A program made the translations under genes and the position numbers. From positions 52,397 through 116,396 of the forward strand of contig JBJOMN010000044.1 in the NCBI GenBank assembly GCA_046052345.1: 64,000 bases of DNA, read 5' to 3'. The notes beneath the pieces were generated by a model. That model searched no databases. It was not told the origin of the DNA and was given only the letters and a program-made list of their open reading frames with translations. Source of the stretch: Pollutiaquabacter sp046052345. Lineage in GTDB: Bacteria; Bacteroidota; Bacteroidia; AKYH767-A; 2013-40CM-41-45. This document shows positions 7,447 to 15,068 of the stretch, piece after piece (the first letter of the stretch is position 1; each line of letters opens with the position of its first letter).

Positions 7447-8145
7447 TCAGCGTCGGATATCTGAAATCACTTTTCCGTCCTGCAAGGTTACGACTCTCCT
7501 TGCCCGGTCGATCACACGCTGGTCGTGTGTGGAGAAGAGGAAGGTCATATTCTCCTCTCGGTTCAGTTTCAGCATCAGGTCCAGCAGGTTTGACGCGGAA
7601 ACCGAGTCCAGGTTGGCGGTCGGTTCGTCTGCAAGCACGAACTGAGGCTTTGATGCCAGTGCACGTGCCACCGCCACCCGTTGCTGCTGCCCCCCGGAGA
7701 GTTCTGAGGGACGTTTGTCCGCCTTGTCTTCCAAGCCGGTCTCACGCAGCAGCTCTTTCACACGCTTTTCACGCTCTTCGCGCGATCTCTTCTGTAGCAG
7801 TAGAATGAACTCGATGTTTTCCTTCGCGGTGAGCACCGGAATAAGATTGTACGACTGGAACACAAAGCCGATATTATTCAGCCGGAAATCAACGAGCTCT
7901 CTTTCCGAGAGAGAGGTAATGTCAATGCCGTTGATGATGACTTTGCCGGCTGTTGGCCGGTCGAGACCTCCGATGAGGTTCAGCAGAGTCGTCTTCCCCG
8001 ATCCGGATGGTCCTACCAATGCTGTGAATTCCCCCCTTTCGATGTGTAGGTGCACGTTGTCCACGGCCCTGATAGGGACGGTCTTTTCATCATAGATACG
8101 GCTGACTTCGTGGGTGTCGATGACGGTGTTTTCCATGGGGTTCAT
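7447..8145 (-). CDS. LolD/MacB-type ABC transporter ATPase
   Basis: 232 residues. Walker A GPSGSGKTTLLN, Q-loop in FVFQSYNLIPVLTAKEN, signature LSGGQQQRVAVARAL, Walker B FVLADEPTANLD and H-loop STHD are all present, in the arrangement of the LolD/MacB/FtsE subfamily. The start at 8145 overlaps the preceding permease stop by 4 bases; a second Met three codons in (8136) is also possible. It would drive the two FtsX-type permeases encoded upstream. The operon's LolA-like periplasmic protein suggests lipoprotein or lipid handling rather than drug efflux. Confidence 0.9.
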   Translation of the reverse strand: MNPMENTVIDTHEVSRIYDEKTVPIRAVDNVHLHIERGEFTALVGPSGSGKTTLLNLIGGLDRPTAGKVIINGIDITSLSERELVDFRLNNIGFVFQSYNLIPVLTAKENIEFILLLQKRSREEREKRVKELLRETGLEDKADKRPSELSGGQQQRVAVARALASKPQFVLADEPTANLDSVSASNLLDLMLKLNREENMTFLFSTHDQRVIDRARRVVTLQDGKVISDIRR

Positions 8146-9353
8146 TTTCGGATGGCATCTCCCGGACGTATCTGCAAGGCGCGGTAGGCCGGTATGAGGG
8201 AGGCCAGGAGGGAAGTGACGATCACCATGACGGAGACCGTGAGGTAATGCCGTAGCTCCAAGGTCGGATAGACGGTGTGCGCGTAGCCGAAGTTTGAAAA
8301 AACGTCTTTAAAGCGCTCGAAGGAGATGCCTTTTCGATGAAGCCATTCCACCGTGCCCGCAGCGGCAATAAGTCCGGCAGGGGCTCCGGCAAGCACCAAC
8401 ATCACCGTTTCATAGACGACCATGATGAAAAGCCTTCCTTTGTTCATCCCCAGGGCCATCAGCATTCCGATTTCTCGTTGCCGTTCCAGTGTCGACATCA
8501 GCATGGTATTTACGATGCCGAAACCGATACCCAGGAAGATGATCGCCATGAAGATGTAGATCATCTCGTCCACAACACTTACCACATAATCGGTTTCCGG
8601 TGAAAGCGTGCGCCAGGTCTCGGTCTTCACCTCGGGAAATCGCTTTAGAAGTTCATTGCGGACACTGTCGGGTTCGATACCGGGTTTTAACAGTACAGCC
8701 AGCTCGTTGAATTTTCCCTCGGTGCCGGCTAACCGGTTGAGTGTCGTCCGGTTCACAAAGACGGTCTGCTCGTCGAACGGAGAGTTTTCCGTGCGGAAAA
8801 CGCCGCAAACCTTAAAGGCGCCCGCGGTGATCTCCGACTGTGTATCGTTGAAGGTGACAATCAGTTTTCCTTTCGGTTTCAGCTTCAGTTTTTTCATCAG
8901 TCGTTCCCCCACCACTACTCCATAAGGCTCACTGGCGTCGATATAATGTCCGAAGATCATTTTCTGAGCGATCGACGTAGTAGTGCGCTCGGCGGCCGGA
9001 TCTATGCCGAAAACGTTCGCTCCCCGGCTTCCGGAGGCGGTCGATACCATAGCGGTCACCAGTGTGCGTGGTGCTAAAGACATCACCCGTGGGTCACGGG
9101 AGAGTGCCACGCGGATTTCCTCTTCGTCCGGAATACTGAAGCGGAGGTCATAATCCTCCTTGAAGCGGGGATGATGCAGTTGCAGGTGCGAGGTCTCAAC
9201 GGAAATCGCTGACTCCACCTGACGTTCACCGACTCCGTAATAAAAAGCCATCAGGGATACTCCGGCCCAAAGTCCGGTAGCCACTGATGTCATGATGACC
9301 ATGCTTCGGACCGGATGCCTCCAAATGTTTCTCCATGCGGTTTTAAGTAACAT
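8142..9353 (-). CDS. FtsX/MacB-type ABC transporter permease (second copy)
   Basis: 403 residues with the type VII transporter layout: one N-terminal helix (about 18-40), a large periplasmic domain (about 45-270), then three C-terminal helices. The conserved NTMLMSTLERQREIGMLMAL segment, the coupling helix of FtsX-domain permeases, is present, and the end (SLIPAYRALQIRPGDAIR) is typical of LolC/LolE/MacB. It lies 5 bases downstream of a homologous permease and would pair with it as a heterodimer driven by the following ATPase. Confidence 0.88.
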   Translation of the reverse strand: MLLKTAWRNIWRHPVRSMVIMTSVATGLWAGVSLMAFYYGVGERQVESAISVETSHLQLHHPRFKEDYDLRFSIPDEEEIRVALSRDPRVMSLAPRTLVTAMVSTASGSRGANVFGIDPAAERTTTSIAQKMIFGHYIDASEPYGVVVGERLMKKLKLKPKGKLIVTFNDTQSEITAGAFKVCGVFRTENSPFDEQTVFVNRTTLNRLAGTEGKFNELAVLLKPGIEPDSVRNELLKRFPEVKTETWRTLSPETDYVVSVVDEMIYIFMAIIFLGIGFGIVNTMLMSTLERQREIGMLMALGMNKGRLFIMVVYETVMLVLAGAPAGLIAAAGTVEWLHRKGISFERFKDVFSNFGYAHTVYPTLELRHYLTVSVMVIVTSLLASLIPAYRALQIRPGDAIRK

Positions 9354-9358
9354 GACGT

Positions 9359-10570
9359 TCAGCTGTTTTTCATGGAGGTGAGCGGGTCCATACGCAGTGC
9401 CGACAAGTAAGGGTAGCTTCCGAGAACTGCTGAAAGCAGGAAGACGATTCCGGCCTGCTGCAGGAAAATGATCGGATCCACCGTGGCGGGGAATACAGGT
9501 TCGAACCCGAACTGGATGAAGACCTCTGCCGTCCTGCCGGAAAAACGTATGGGTCGTTCCGTCAGATAATAGACCAGCGGCAGGCTGATCAGCGCACCGG
9601 TTAATGCCCCCAACCCGCCAAGGAGCAAGGTCTCTCCGAAAAGGACGGCTCCCAGTCGTTTTCTGGTCATACCGACCGCCAGCAGCATCCCGTTCTCCCT
9701 GCGCCGTTCGTTCGTCATCATGATCAAGGTCCCGAAAATACCGAACGCTATCACCACGTACAGCACGCCAATCTCAATGTAAAAGAAGACTGTGTCGGCC
9801 TTGATATGACTGTCGATGTCGGGAAGGATCTGTTGCCAAGTCACCACCTCGTATGCGTTGCCGATACGGTCCGCAATCTCCGACCTTTTTTCGCTCAGAT
9901 TTCGGTCGTCTTTCAGCAGCACTACTGCGGAAGTGATCCTGTCGGGCGCACTGAACAGGTCACGGCCGGTTGCAATGTCGATGTAGGCCAGGGATTTGTT
10001 CAGTCCGGGAGAGGCGAAATGTACGATTCCGCTGACGGGATATTTACCGGCTGCGATGTTCCCTTCGTATCCCTGTCCGAATACCACTACTGTGTCGCCT
10101 GTTGATACCGCAAGGTCATCGGCCAGTCCCTCCGCCAGCAAGATACCTGCTCCGGAAATGAACTTGCCGGTTACGATCCTTTTTCGGAGCGCCGTCAATT
10201 TATCCTCGATATCGGGCTCAGTGGCGATGATCATGCTGCCCTTTGTGACAGAATCGCCGCTGATGAGACAATATGATTCCAGCCTCGGGAGCAGCGTATA
10301 AGCCGTATCAAAGGAGGCTGACATCCTTTCTTGCAGACTGTCGAATTCAAGCGAGTTGTCGAGTGTCGGTTCCTCCTGATAGCCGTTCCTGTGTATCTGA
10401 AGATATCCCGTATGCATTCCCGCTACGTTCCGTATCAAATGACGGAATACACCCATCTGAAGCGAACGGAAAGAAATGGCCAGTAACACGGCGAAGGAGA
10501 CGGAGGCCATGGTGATCAACGACCTGCGTTTGTTGCGGAAAAGGTTTCTCCAGATCAGTCGGACGATCAT
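9359..10570 (-). CDS. FtsX/MacB-type ABC transporter permease (first copy)
   Basis: 403 residues, the same length and layout as the next gene: N-terminal helix (RSLITMASVSFAVLLAISF), periplasmic domain, three C-terminal helices with GTLIMMTNERRRENGMLLAV as the coupling segment and a Pro-rich end (ALRMDPLTSM). The two permeases differ clearly in sequence, so they are paralogues rather than a recent duplication. The start overlaps the LolA-like gene's stop by 4 bases. Together with the ATPase the set looks like a LolCDE-type machine. Confidence 0.87.
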   Translation of the reverse strand: MIVRLIWRNLFRNKRRSLITMASVSFAVLLAISFRSLQMGVFRHLIRNVAGMHTGYLQIHRNGYQEEPTLDNSLEFDSLQERMSASFDTAYTLLPRLESYCLISGDSVTKGSMIIATEPDIEDKLTALRKRIVTGKFISGAGILLAEGLADDLAVSTGDTVVVFGQGYEGNIAAGKYPVSGIVHFASPGLNKSLAYIDIATGRDLFSAPDRITSAVVLLKDDRNLSEKRSEIADRIGNAYEVVTWQQILPDIDSHIKADTVFFYIEIGVLYVVIAFGIFGTLIMMTNERRRENGMLLAVGMTRKRLGAVLFGETLLLGGLGALTGALISLPLVYYLTERPIRFSGRTAEVFIQFGFEPVFPATVDPIIFLQQAGIVFLLSAVLGSYPYLSALRMDPLTSMKNS

Positions 10571-11322
10571 TTCCCTTGTTGCAGTTTCTGCGGCGTGAAG
10601 CGTTCAGGATCCATCGGAATGTCGAACCGCAACTCCGTATACGTCATCACGGTCTTGTTGCCGGGCTTTTTCAGCGGGGACATCTCCAGTCTGCACGGAA
10701 TCCTCATCCCACCCATGACACCGATGTCGCCGCCGGTCATCGTGTTGACCAATTCCCCTTCCTCATCGAAGTAAAGGGCCTTGAGAAGCATGCGGTCTTT
10801 TTTATCGATCATCAATACTATCTTCCCCCATACGACAGCTGCTTCCGGATGCGGGGTCAGCTCTATGCGGTAGCAGTCAAGTCCGGCAACCGTCTCTGAA
10901 CCCATGAGGCGGTGTTCGTAGTCCTTAACGATGCTGGCTTCTTTGACCAGGTCATCATTGGTGAAATCGGTTCCCATCCATGACTGGCTCATCATGGACG
11001 GTGGCAGTTTGATGGTGCGCTCTATCGTAGGCAGCCAGTTCCATACCTCCTTGTCCCTGCGCAGGAAAGAGGTCCCTCGGTCTTTCGCCGGGCTTAGGAT
11101 GCGGATCAGGGAAAGACTGTCTCCCATCGTCCATGCTTCCAGCTGCAGTTCTCTGAAATAGGTCGGGCGTTCAGTCCTTAGGGTCAGTTTGGCATAGGAT
11201 GTCTTTCCCTTCATACGTTGATCGGCCTGTCGAACAATTTCCCGTGCATCCTGAGCAAGTGAACCGTGGGCTATGTTGGCCAACAGTAAAACACAGATCA
11301 AAATCTTCGCGACAGTTTGCAT
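10567..11322 (-). CDS. LolA-like outer-membrane lipoprotein-sorting protein
   Basis: 251 residues with a signal peptide (ILICVLLLANIAHGSLAQ, cleavage after about residue 24). The mature part begins AREIVRQADQRMKGKTSY and carries the half-barrel strand pattern of the LolA/LolB-like 'outer membrane lipoprotein-sorting' family, including SFLRRDKEVWNWLPT, IKLPPSMMSQSWMGTDF and GLDCYRIELTP. These soluble periplasmic proteins bind acyl chains in a hydrophobic cavity. Its start touches the USP stop (one-base TAATG overlap) and its stop overlaps the first permease, making it the dedicated carrier of this transporter by position. Confidence 0.85.
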   Translation of the reverse strand: MQTVAKILICVLLLANIAHGSLAQDAREIVRQADQRMKGKTSYAKLTLRTERPTYFRELQLEAWTMGDSLSLIRILSPAKDRGTSFLRRDKEVWNWLPTIERTIKLPPSMMSQSWMGTDFTNDDLVKEASIVKDYEHRLMGSETVAGLDCYRIELTPHPEAAVVWGKIVLMIDKKDRMLLKALYFDEEGELVNTMTGGDIGVMGGMRIPCRLEMSPLKKPGNKTVMTYTELRFDIPMDPERFTPQKLQQGK

Positions 11323-12143
11323 TACCGATGCAGTATCAATACCGGCAGTTCCGCCTTGTGGACTACCTTTTCCACATGGTCGCGTCCCAGCAATCGCCCG
11401 ATCAGTGAATGCCTGTGCGGTTCCATCACGATGAGGTCGGCGCCCGAATCCCTGGCAATGGCCAGGATGCTTTCTGTAATCTGTTCGGTTTCAGGGAATG
11501 AATATGTGTGGGGGATGTGGGTGAAACCCGGTTCAAGGGTCTCCATGATGCGGTCCTTGTCCGCCGGCTCCCGGTGCTGTTGCAGATGTACGATCTCCAG
11601 TTCGGCGCCGTATCGATTGCACCAGTCGGTGAGCAGACGATTTGTTTCGCTGTCTGCAACGTCATTTCCGTCCGTAGCGAACAGGATGTGTTTGGGTTTC
11701 CTGAAGCTGCTGGCACCGGGGAGGAGCAACAGGGGTCGATTACTCTTCCTGGACACGCTTTCGGCAGGATTCACCGTGAGCAGATCCTGTATCTCGGATT
11801 CTTCCCGCATACCCATCACGATCAGGCTGGCATCCAGATACGTCCCCATATCGATGATTTCCTTCCCGGTATGACCGTTCCGTGAATGGAGGAATATCCT
11901 GGTTCGCGGAAGCCTGTCGCTTTCAAGCAGCCCTGCGAGTTGCTTCAGTCGTGATTCCGTTTCCTTTTCAAGCTCTTCCGTCGTTATGATCAACTCAATG
12001 GGCAGTGTCTGCAGCGGATTCGGGACATGATAGACGTTCACCAGGTGCAACTCAGCACCCTCTTCGCCGGCTATAAGTGCGGCAGCCTTGGCCGCATGGA
12101 ACGAGGTGTCCGTAAAATCGACCGCTGCAAGTATCTTTTTCAT
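11322..12143 (-). CDS. Tandem-domain universal stress protein (UspA family)
   Basis: 273 residues, two Usp domains (about 1-140 and 145-273). Each has the alternating alpha/beta pattern, beginning MKKILAAVDFTDTSFHAAKA and KHILFATDGNDVADSE. Neither domain has the ATP-binding GxxGx9G(S/T) loop (the equivalent segments are MGMREESEIQDLL and MEPHRHSLIGRLLG), so it is probably a non-ATP-binding type. First gene of the long minus-strand operon ending in the outer-membrane barrel. The divergent promoter region has FNR-type palindromes at 12196-12207 and 12218-12229; the former is correctly placed for this gene. Confidence 0.9.
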   Translation of the reverse strand: MKKILAAVDFTDTSFHAAKAAALIAGEEGAELHLVNVYHVPNPLQTLPIELIITTEELEKETESRLKQLAGLLESDRLPRTRIFLHSRNGHTGKEIIDMGTYLDASLIVMGMREESEIQDLLTVNPAESVSRKSNRPLLLLPGASSFRKPKHILFATDGNDVADSETNRLLTDWCNRYGAELEIVHLQQHREPADKDRIMETLEPGFTHIPHTYSFPETEQITESILAIARDSGADLIVMEPHRHSLIGRLLGRDHVEKVVHKAELPVLILHR

Positions 12144-12195
12144 GATATGATGGATTAAGATCCTGCAAATAGCCTTTTAATGGTCGTTTGGCACC

Positions 12196-12207
12196 TGACC
12201 AAAGTCA
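12196..12207. promoter_or_regulatory. FNR/Crp-type palindrome in USP/small-protein divergent promoter
   Basis: TGACCAAAGTCA, exact TGAYnnnnRTCA, flanked by further symmetry (ACCTGAC/GTCAGGT). Centre is 35.5 bp from the end of minus-strand GCTATTTG (12173 to 12166), 58.5 bp from the USP ATG at 12143. It is also the upstream member of a pair spaced 22 bp for the plus-strand gene at 12278. Confidence 0.68.
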
Positions 12208-12217
12208 GGTTTTTCTT

Positions 12218-12229
12218 TGATACCTGTCA
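12218..12229. promoter_or_regulatory. FNR/Crp-type palindrome upstream of 67-residue membrane protein
   Basis: TGATACCTGTCA, exact TGAYnnnnRTCA. Centre is 36.5 bp upstream of the end of CACTTTTG (12253-12260 region) and 54.5 bp from the ATG at 12278. Exactly 22 bp downstream of the site at 12196. Confidence 0.66.
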
Positions 12230-12277
12230 TGCAATCGGTTAGTCGTTTGCCCCACTTTTGTTTTAAAATCTGATCAG

Positions 12278-12481
12278 ATGTCGATCCTTAAAAGACTCCT
12301 CCTTAGTTTCGCCGTATTACCGCTAATGGCCGGTGCTCAGCCCATCGCAGTGCAAAGCGGTTTTGAATGGGGATGGGTCACCCTCGTGTTACTCTGCATG
12401 TCAATGGTGTTGGTGGTGCTTTTCGCCTTGTCCAAAGCCATTGATTCACTGGCCGACCGAATCCGCGAGAAGGGGCGATAA
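12278..12481 (+). CDS. Small membrane protein resembling the CcoP N terminus
   Basis: 67 residues. A signal-peptide-like start (LLLSFAVLPLMAGAQP) is followed by a short polar stretch and one membrane helix (about 33-50, VTLVLLCMSMVLVVLF) and then ALSKAIDSLADRIREKG. The same order, ending in a helix followed by LSRAVNVLTGLLEDKRN, is seen at the N terminus of the CcoP subunit at 27230. No family name can be assigned. It leads a short plus-strand unit with a USP gene 35 bases downstream and has its own FNR-type promoter. A partner or assembly factor of a respiratory complex is possible but unproved. Confidence 0.72.
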   Translation: MSILKRLLLSFAVLPLMAGAQPIAVQSGFEWGWVTLVLLCMSMVLVVLFALSKAIDSLADRIREKGR

Positions 12482-12516
12482 GGGCACTTTAAGAAGCTTT
12501 ACAATGAGCCGATAGC

Positions 12517-13362
12517 ATGAAATCCATCCTCTGTCCTGTAGATTTCTCGTCCGATTCGACGGCTGCGGCGCTGTACGGAGCTGCATTGGCTGCAAGCCTG
12601 CACGCCCGCTTGCATCTTGTGCATTGTTACGACATTATTCCGCTGTTCGAAGACACACCCATGAAGGCGGTCCGCGAGGCGGAATTACAGTTAATGTCTT
12701 TGGCCGAGGCAAGGCTTACCCGGCTGCTGAGACGACTTAAGAAGGAAAATCCGGGACTTCTTGCCGAAAAGATACTTGCAGAGGGTCCTGCCGGCGTACG
12801 CATACCGGAAATCGCCAGCGACAAAGGAATGGATCTCGTGGTAATGGGCTCGGTCGGCTCCGGCAGGATGAAGCGTGTCATGATGGGGAGTACGGCTGCC
12901 CGTGTGATCCGCGATGCTCCCTGCGCCGTCCTGACCGTTCCCAAGGAAGCGGTGTACAAAGGTTTGCGAAGGATGGCTTACGCCACGGATCTTCACGACG
13001 ACAATCTGCGTGCGGCCACTACCATTCTGCCTTTTGCCCGTCACCACGACGCGGAGCTGGCATTTGTGTTCGTAGACGACCGTCATCTATTACATGACGA
13101 CGAGAAGGTGACTGCCCTGACACGCCGTATACGGAGCCGTATTCGCTATCCGAAACTTTCAGGTTTTATCGCCAAGGATACCGAGGTCGTAAGAGGTCTC
13201 GGAAATTTCCTTAAGAAATATCCCGCAGACATGCTGGTCATGTTCTCCCACCAGCGCCATTTCCCTGAAACGTTGCTCCATCAGAGCGTTACCAGGCTGG
13301 TTTCCCATCGCCTGCGTGTACCGCTGCTTTCGCTGAACCATTCGGATCGTCCTGTCCTCTGA
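12517..13362 (+). CDS. Tandem-domain universal stress protein with one ATP-binding loop
   Basis: 281 residues, two Usp domains (about 1-145 and 150-281). The first domain carries a complete GxxGx9GS nucleotide loop (GSVGSGRMKRVMMGS) and should bind ATP; the second lacks it. The start is MKSILCPVDFSSDSTAAALY. It follows the small membrane protein by 35 bases and probably shares its promoter. Usp proteins of this type modulate metabolism during growth arrest or oxygen limitation; no specific partner is visible. Confidence 0.9.
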   Translation: MKSILCPVDFSSDSTAAALYGAALAASLHARLHLVHCYDIIPLFEDTPMKAVREAELQLMSLAEARLTRLLRRLKKENPGLLAEKILAEGPAGVRIPEIASDKGMDLVVMGSVGSGRMKRVMMGSTAARVIRDAPCAVLTVPKEAVYKGLRRMAYATDLHDDNLRAATTILPFARHHDAELAFVFVDDRHLLHDDEKVTALTRRIRSRIRYPKLSGFIAKDTEVVRGLGNFLKKYPADMLVMFSHQRHFPETLLHQSVTRLVSHRLRVPLLSLNHSDRPVL

Positions 13363-13374
13363 CAACCGGTCGGC

Positions 13375-13386
13375 TGACGAGTATCA
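13375..13386. promoter_or_regulatory. FNR/Crp-type palindrome, upstream site of hsp20 promoter
   Basis: TGACGAGTATCA, exact TGAYnnnnRTCA. Centre is 58.5 bp upstream of the end of the -7 element TAATTTTG (13432-13439). It is exactly 22 bp upstream of the second site at 13397, about two helical turns, so both would face the same side of the DNA. Confidence 0.66.
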
Positions 13387-13396
13387 ATCTGCGCTT

Positions 13397-13408
13397 TGAT
13401 GCCGGTCA
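13397..13408. promoter_or_regulatory. FNR/Crp-type palindrome, proximal site of hsp20 promoter
   Basis: TGATGCCGGTCA, exact TGAYnnnnRTCA. Centre is 36.5 bp upstream of the end of TAATTTTG (13432-13439), a perfect TAnnTTTG -7 element, which places the site about 41.5 bp before the predicted start of transcription. No -33 TTG lies at normal spacing, consistent with activator dependence. Confidence 0.72.
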
Positions 13409-13482
13409 TGTCTGCCGGGTTCCTTTGGATGTAATTTTGAGGTATAAATAAAATCTGTTATTAACCTCTAAAACCAAACACC

Positions 13483-13917
13483 ATGTCACTCCTACGTAGA
13501 AACGGCGGCTACTTTCCCGCTATGCGCAACATGATCTCTGATTTCTTCGAGAACGAGAACCTCCAGTTCGACGACTTCTTCCGCAAGGATTGGATTCCTG
13601 CAGTCAATGTGTCCGAGACGGATAAGTCGTACGACATTGAATTGGCTGCTCCGGGCCTCAAGAAAGAGGATTTTCATATTAAGGTCGAAAACGGCGTTCT
13701 GACGATTTCTTCCGAGAAGAAGACTGAAAAGGAGACGAAGGAAAAGAACTATACCCGAAAGGAGTTCAACTATTCTTCCTTCTCCCGTTCCTTCACCTTG
13801 CCGGAGAATGTGAAAGAAGACGGAATCAAGGCCAGCTATGATAATGGCCTCCTGAAGCTCAATGTCGTCAAGACAGCAGCCAATGTCGCCAAGGCCAAGG
13901 AGATCGCTGTTGCCTGA
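13483..13917 (+). CDS. Small heat-shock protein, Hsp20/alpha-crystallin family
   Basis: 144 residues. The alpha-crystallin domain spans about 35-135, with WIPAVNVSETDKSYDIELAA, PGLKKEDFHIKVENGVLTIS and the final strand GIKASYDNGLLKLNV. The C-terminal tail carries EIAVA, an I-x-V docking motif used for oligomerisation. The N-terminal arm contains repeated Asn/Phe-rich residues (ISDFFENENLQFDDFF). It acts as an ATP-independent holdase. It is monocistronic, with two FNR-type sites upstream and a bidirectional terminator downstream, implying strong tightly controlled expression. Hsp20 (Acr/HspX) is a dominant DosR product in mycobacteria, which makes its position beside a two-component system notable. 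Confidence 0.95.
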   Translation: MSLLRRNGGYFPAMRNMISDFFENENLQFDDFFRKDWIPAVNVSETDKSYDIELAAPGLKKEDFHIKVENGVLTISSEKKTEKETKEKNYTRKEFNYSSFSRSFTLPENVKEDGIKASYDNGLLKLNVVKTAANVAKAKEIAVA

Positions 13918-13941
13918 GGGCGCGGCGGTTTGTTGGGTGAA

Positions 13942-13979
13942 TGAAAAAATCCCGGTCGAAAGGCCGGGATTTTTTTCAT
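13942..13979. terminator. Bidirectional Rho-independent terminator
   Basis: A 9-bp stem (ATCCCGGTC, GAAA loop, GGCCGGGAT) at 13949-13970 has an A-run on its left and a T-run on its right, so it can stop transcription from both hsp20 (plus) and the response-regulator operon end (minus). Confidence 0.88.
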
Positions 13980-13995
13980 TCAGTACACCGCTGAC

Positions 13996-15051
13996 TCAGT
14001 TCTTCATTCTGGCTAAACGGTCGGAGTTGGAGATGACGATGTTCTTCTCCTTGATCTCGATGAGCTTTTCGTCCTTGAAGTCGGACAATGTCCGAATCAC
14101 CGATTCGGTGGCGGTGCCTACCATGCTGGCCAGATCTTCCCGGGAAACCGTGAACGGTTGGGGTTGGCCGTTGAGCGTGTAGCGGCTCTGCAAGGTTAGA
14201 AGCGCGTCAGCTACGCGTTTGCGGACGGAATTGTAGGCCAGGTTCAGCAGGCGCTCCTCTTTTTCCAGGAGGTTGTTCGACAGCATCTTGATGAACTTCG
14301 CGGCGACATCCCGGTTGGAGTAGAGAAGAGAGAAGAAGTCCTGACGAGGGATTACCACCACCTCGCAATCCTCCAGTGCCTCCGCGGTCTCCTTGTGTTC
14401 CGAGTCCTCGATCAGGTCGTTGTAGCCGATGAACTCCCCGGGGGAATGAATGCCGGTGATGAACTCTTTGCCGTCGTTGTTCGACTTATAGGTCTTGACC
14501 TTCCCTTTGTTGATGAAAACGATTCCGTTGGCCTCGTCGCCCTCCATGTAAAGTGTCTCCTTTTTCTTGAAGTGATGCGGCTTTCGGTCGGAGGAGAGGC
14601 GGGCCAGCTCGTCGAGACCTTTCGCATTCGCCAGGAATTCGTTGAGGCCTTCCACGTTCTTGGCGAACTCCTTCTTGAATACTTCGTTCTTGCGGAGTCG
14701 CGCATCGATGGCGTTAAGCAGTTCCATCTCTTCGAAGGGCTTCGTGAGATAATCGTCGGCTCCCATGCTCATTCCTTTCCGCATATCCGATTTTTCAGCT
14801 TTGGCGGTGAGGAATATGAAAGGTATTCCGGAAGTGGTCGGGTTCTTGCTGAGCAGGTAAAGCACCCCGTAACCGTCCAGCTCAGGCATCATGATGTCAC
14901 AGATGATAAGGTCGGGAACCTCCTTGATAGCCAGGTCTACACCCAGTTTTCCGTTCGGTGCGCTGACGACTTTGTAATTCGCCAGTTCCAGAATTTCAGA
15001 AGTGTTCTCCCTCATCTGCGTGTTGTCTTCGATTAACAGGATTTTTTTCAT
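13996..15051 (-). CDS. Response regulator fused to Crp/FNR-type cyclic-nucleotide-fold and HTH
   Basis: 351 residues. Receiver domain 1-118 with acidic pocket E8/D9, phospho-acceptor D52 (IICDIMMPELDG) and K104 (LTKPF). A helical linker leads to a cyclic-nucleotide-fold domain (about 150-265, with YMEGDEANGIVFINKGKV and HSPGEFIGYNDL) and a Crp-type winged helix (about 270-345). The recognition helix TATESVIRTLSDF contains E316 and R320 in the ExxxR spacing by which FNR and CRP read TGA half-sites. No N-terminal Cys cluster for an Fe-S centre is present, so control presumably comes through phosphorylation. The start lies 17 bases after the stop of the adjacent kinase gene. It is the likely, though unproved, regulator of the TGAYnnnnRTCA sites around it. 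Confidence 0.93.
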   Translation of the reverse strand: MKKILLIEDNTQMRENTSEILELANYKVVSAPNGKLGVDLAIKEVPDLIICDIMMPELDGYGVLYLLSKNPTTSGIPFIFLTAKAEKSDMRKGMSMGADDYLTKPFEEMELLNAIDARLRKNEVFKKEFAKNVEGLNEFLANAKGLDELARLSSDRKPHHFKKKETLYMEGDEANGIVFINKGKVKTYKSNNDGKEFITGIHSPGEFIGYNDLIEDSEHKETAEALEDCEVVVIPRQDFFSLLYSNRDVAAKFIKMLSNNLLEKEERLLNLAYNSVRKRVADALLTLQSRYTLNGQPQPFTVSREDLASMVGTATESVIRTLSDFKDEKLIEIKEKNIVISNSDRLARMKN

Positions 15052-15068
15052 GATAAAATGGTTTTAGG

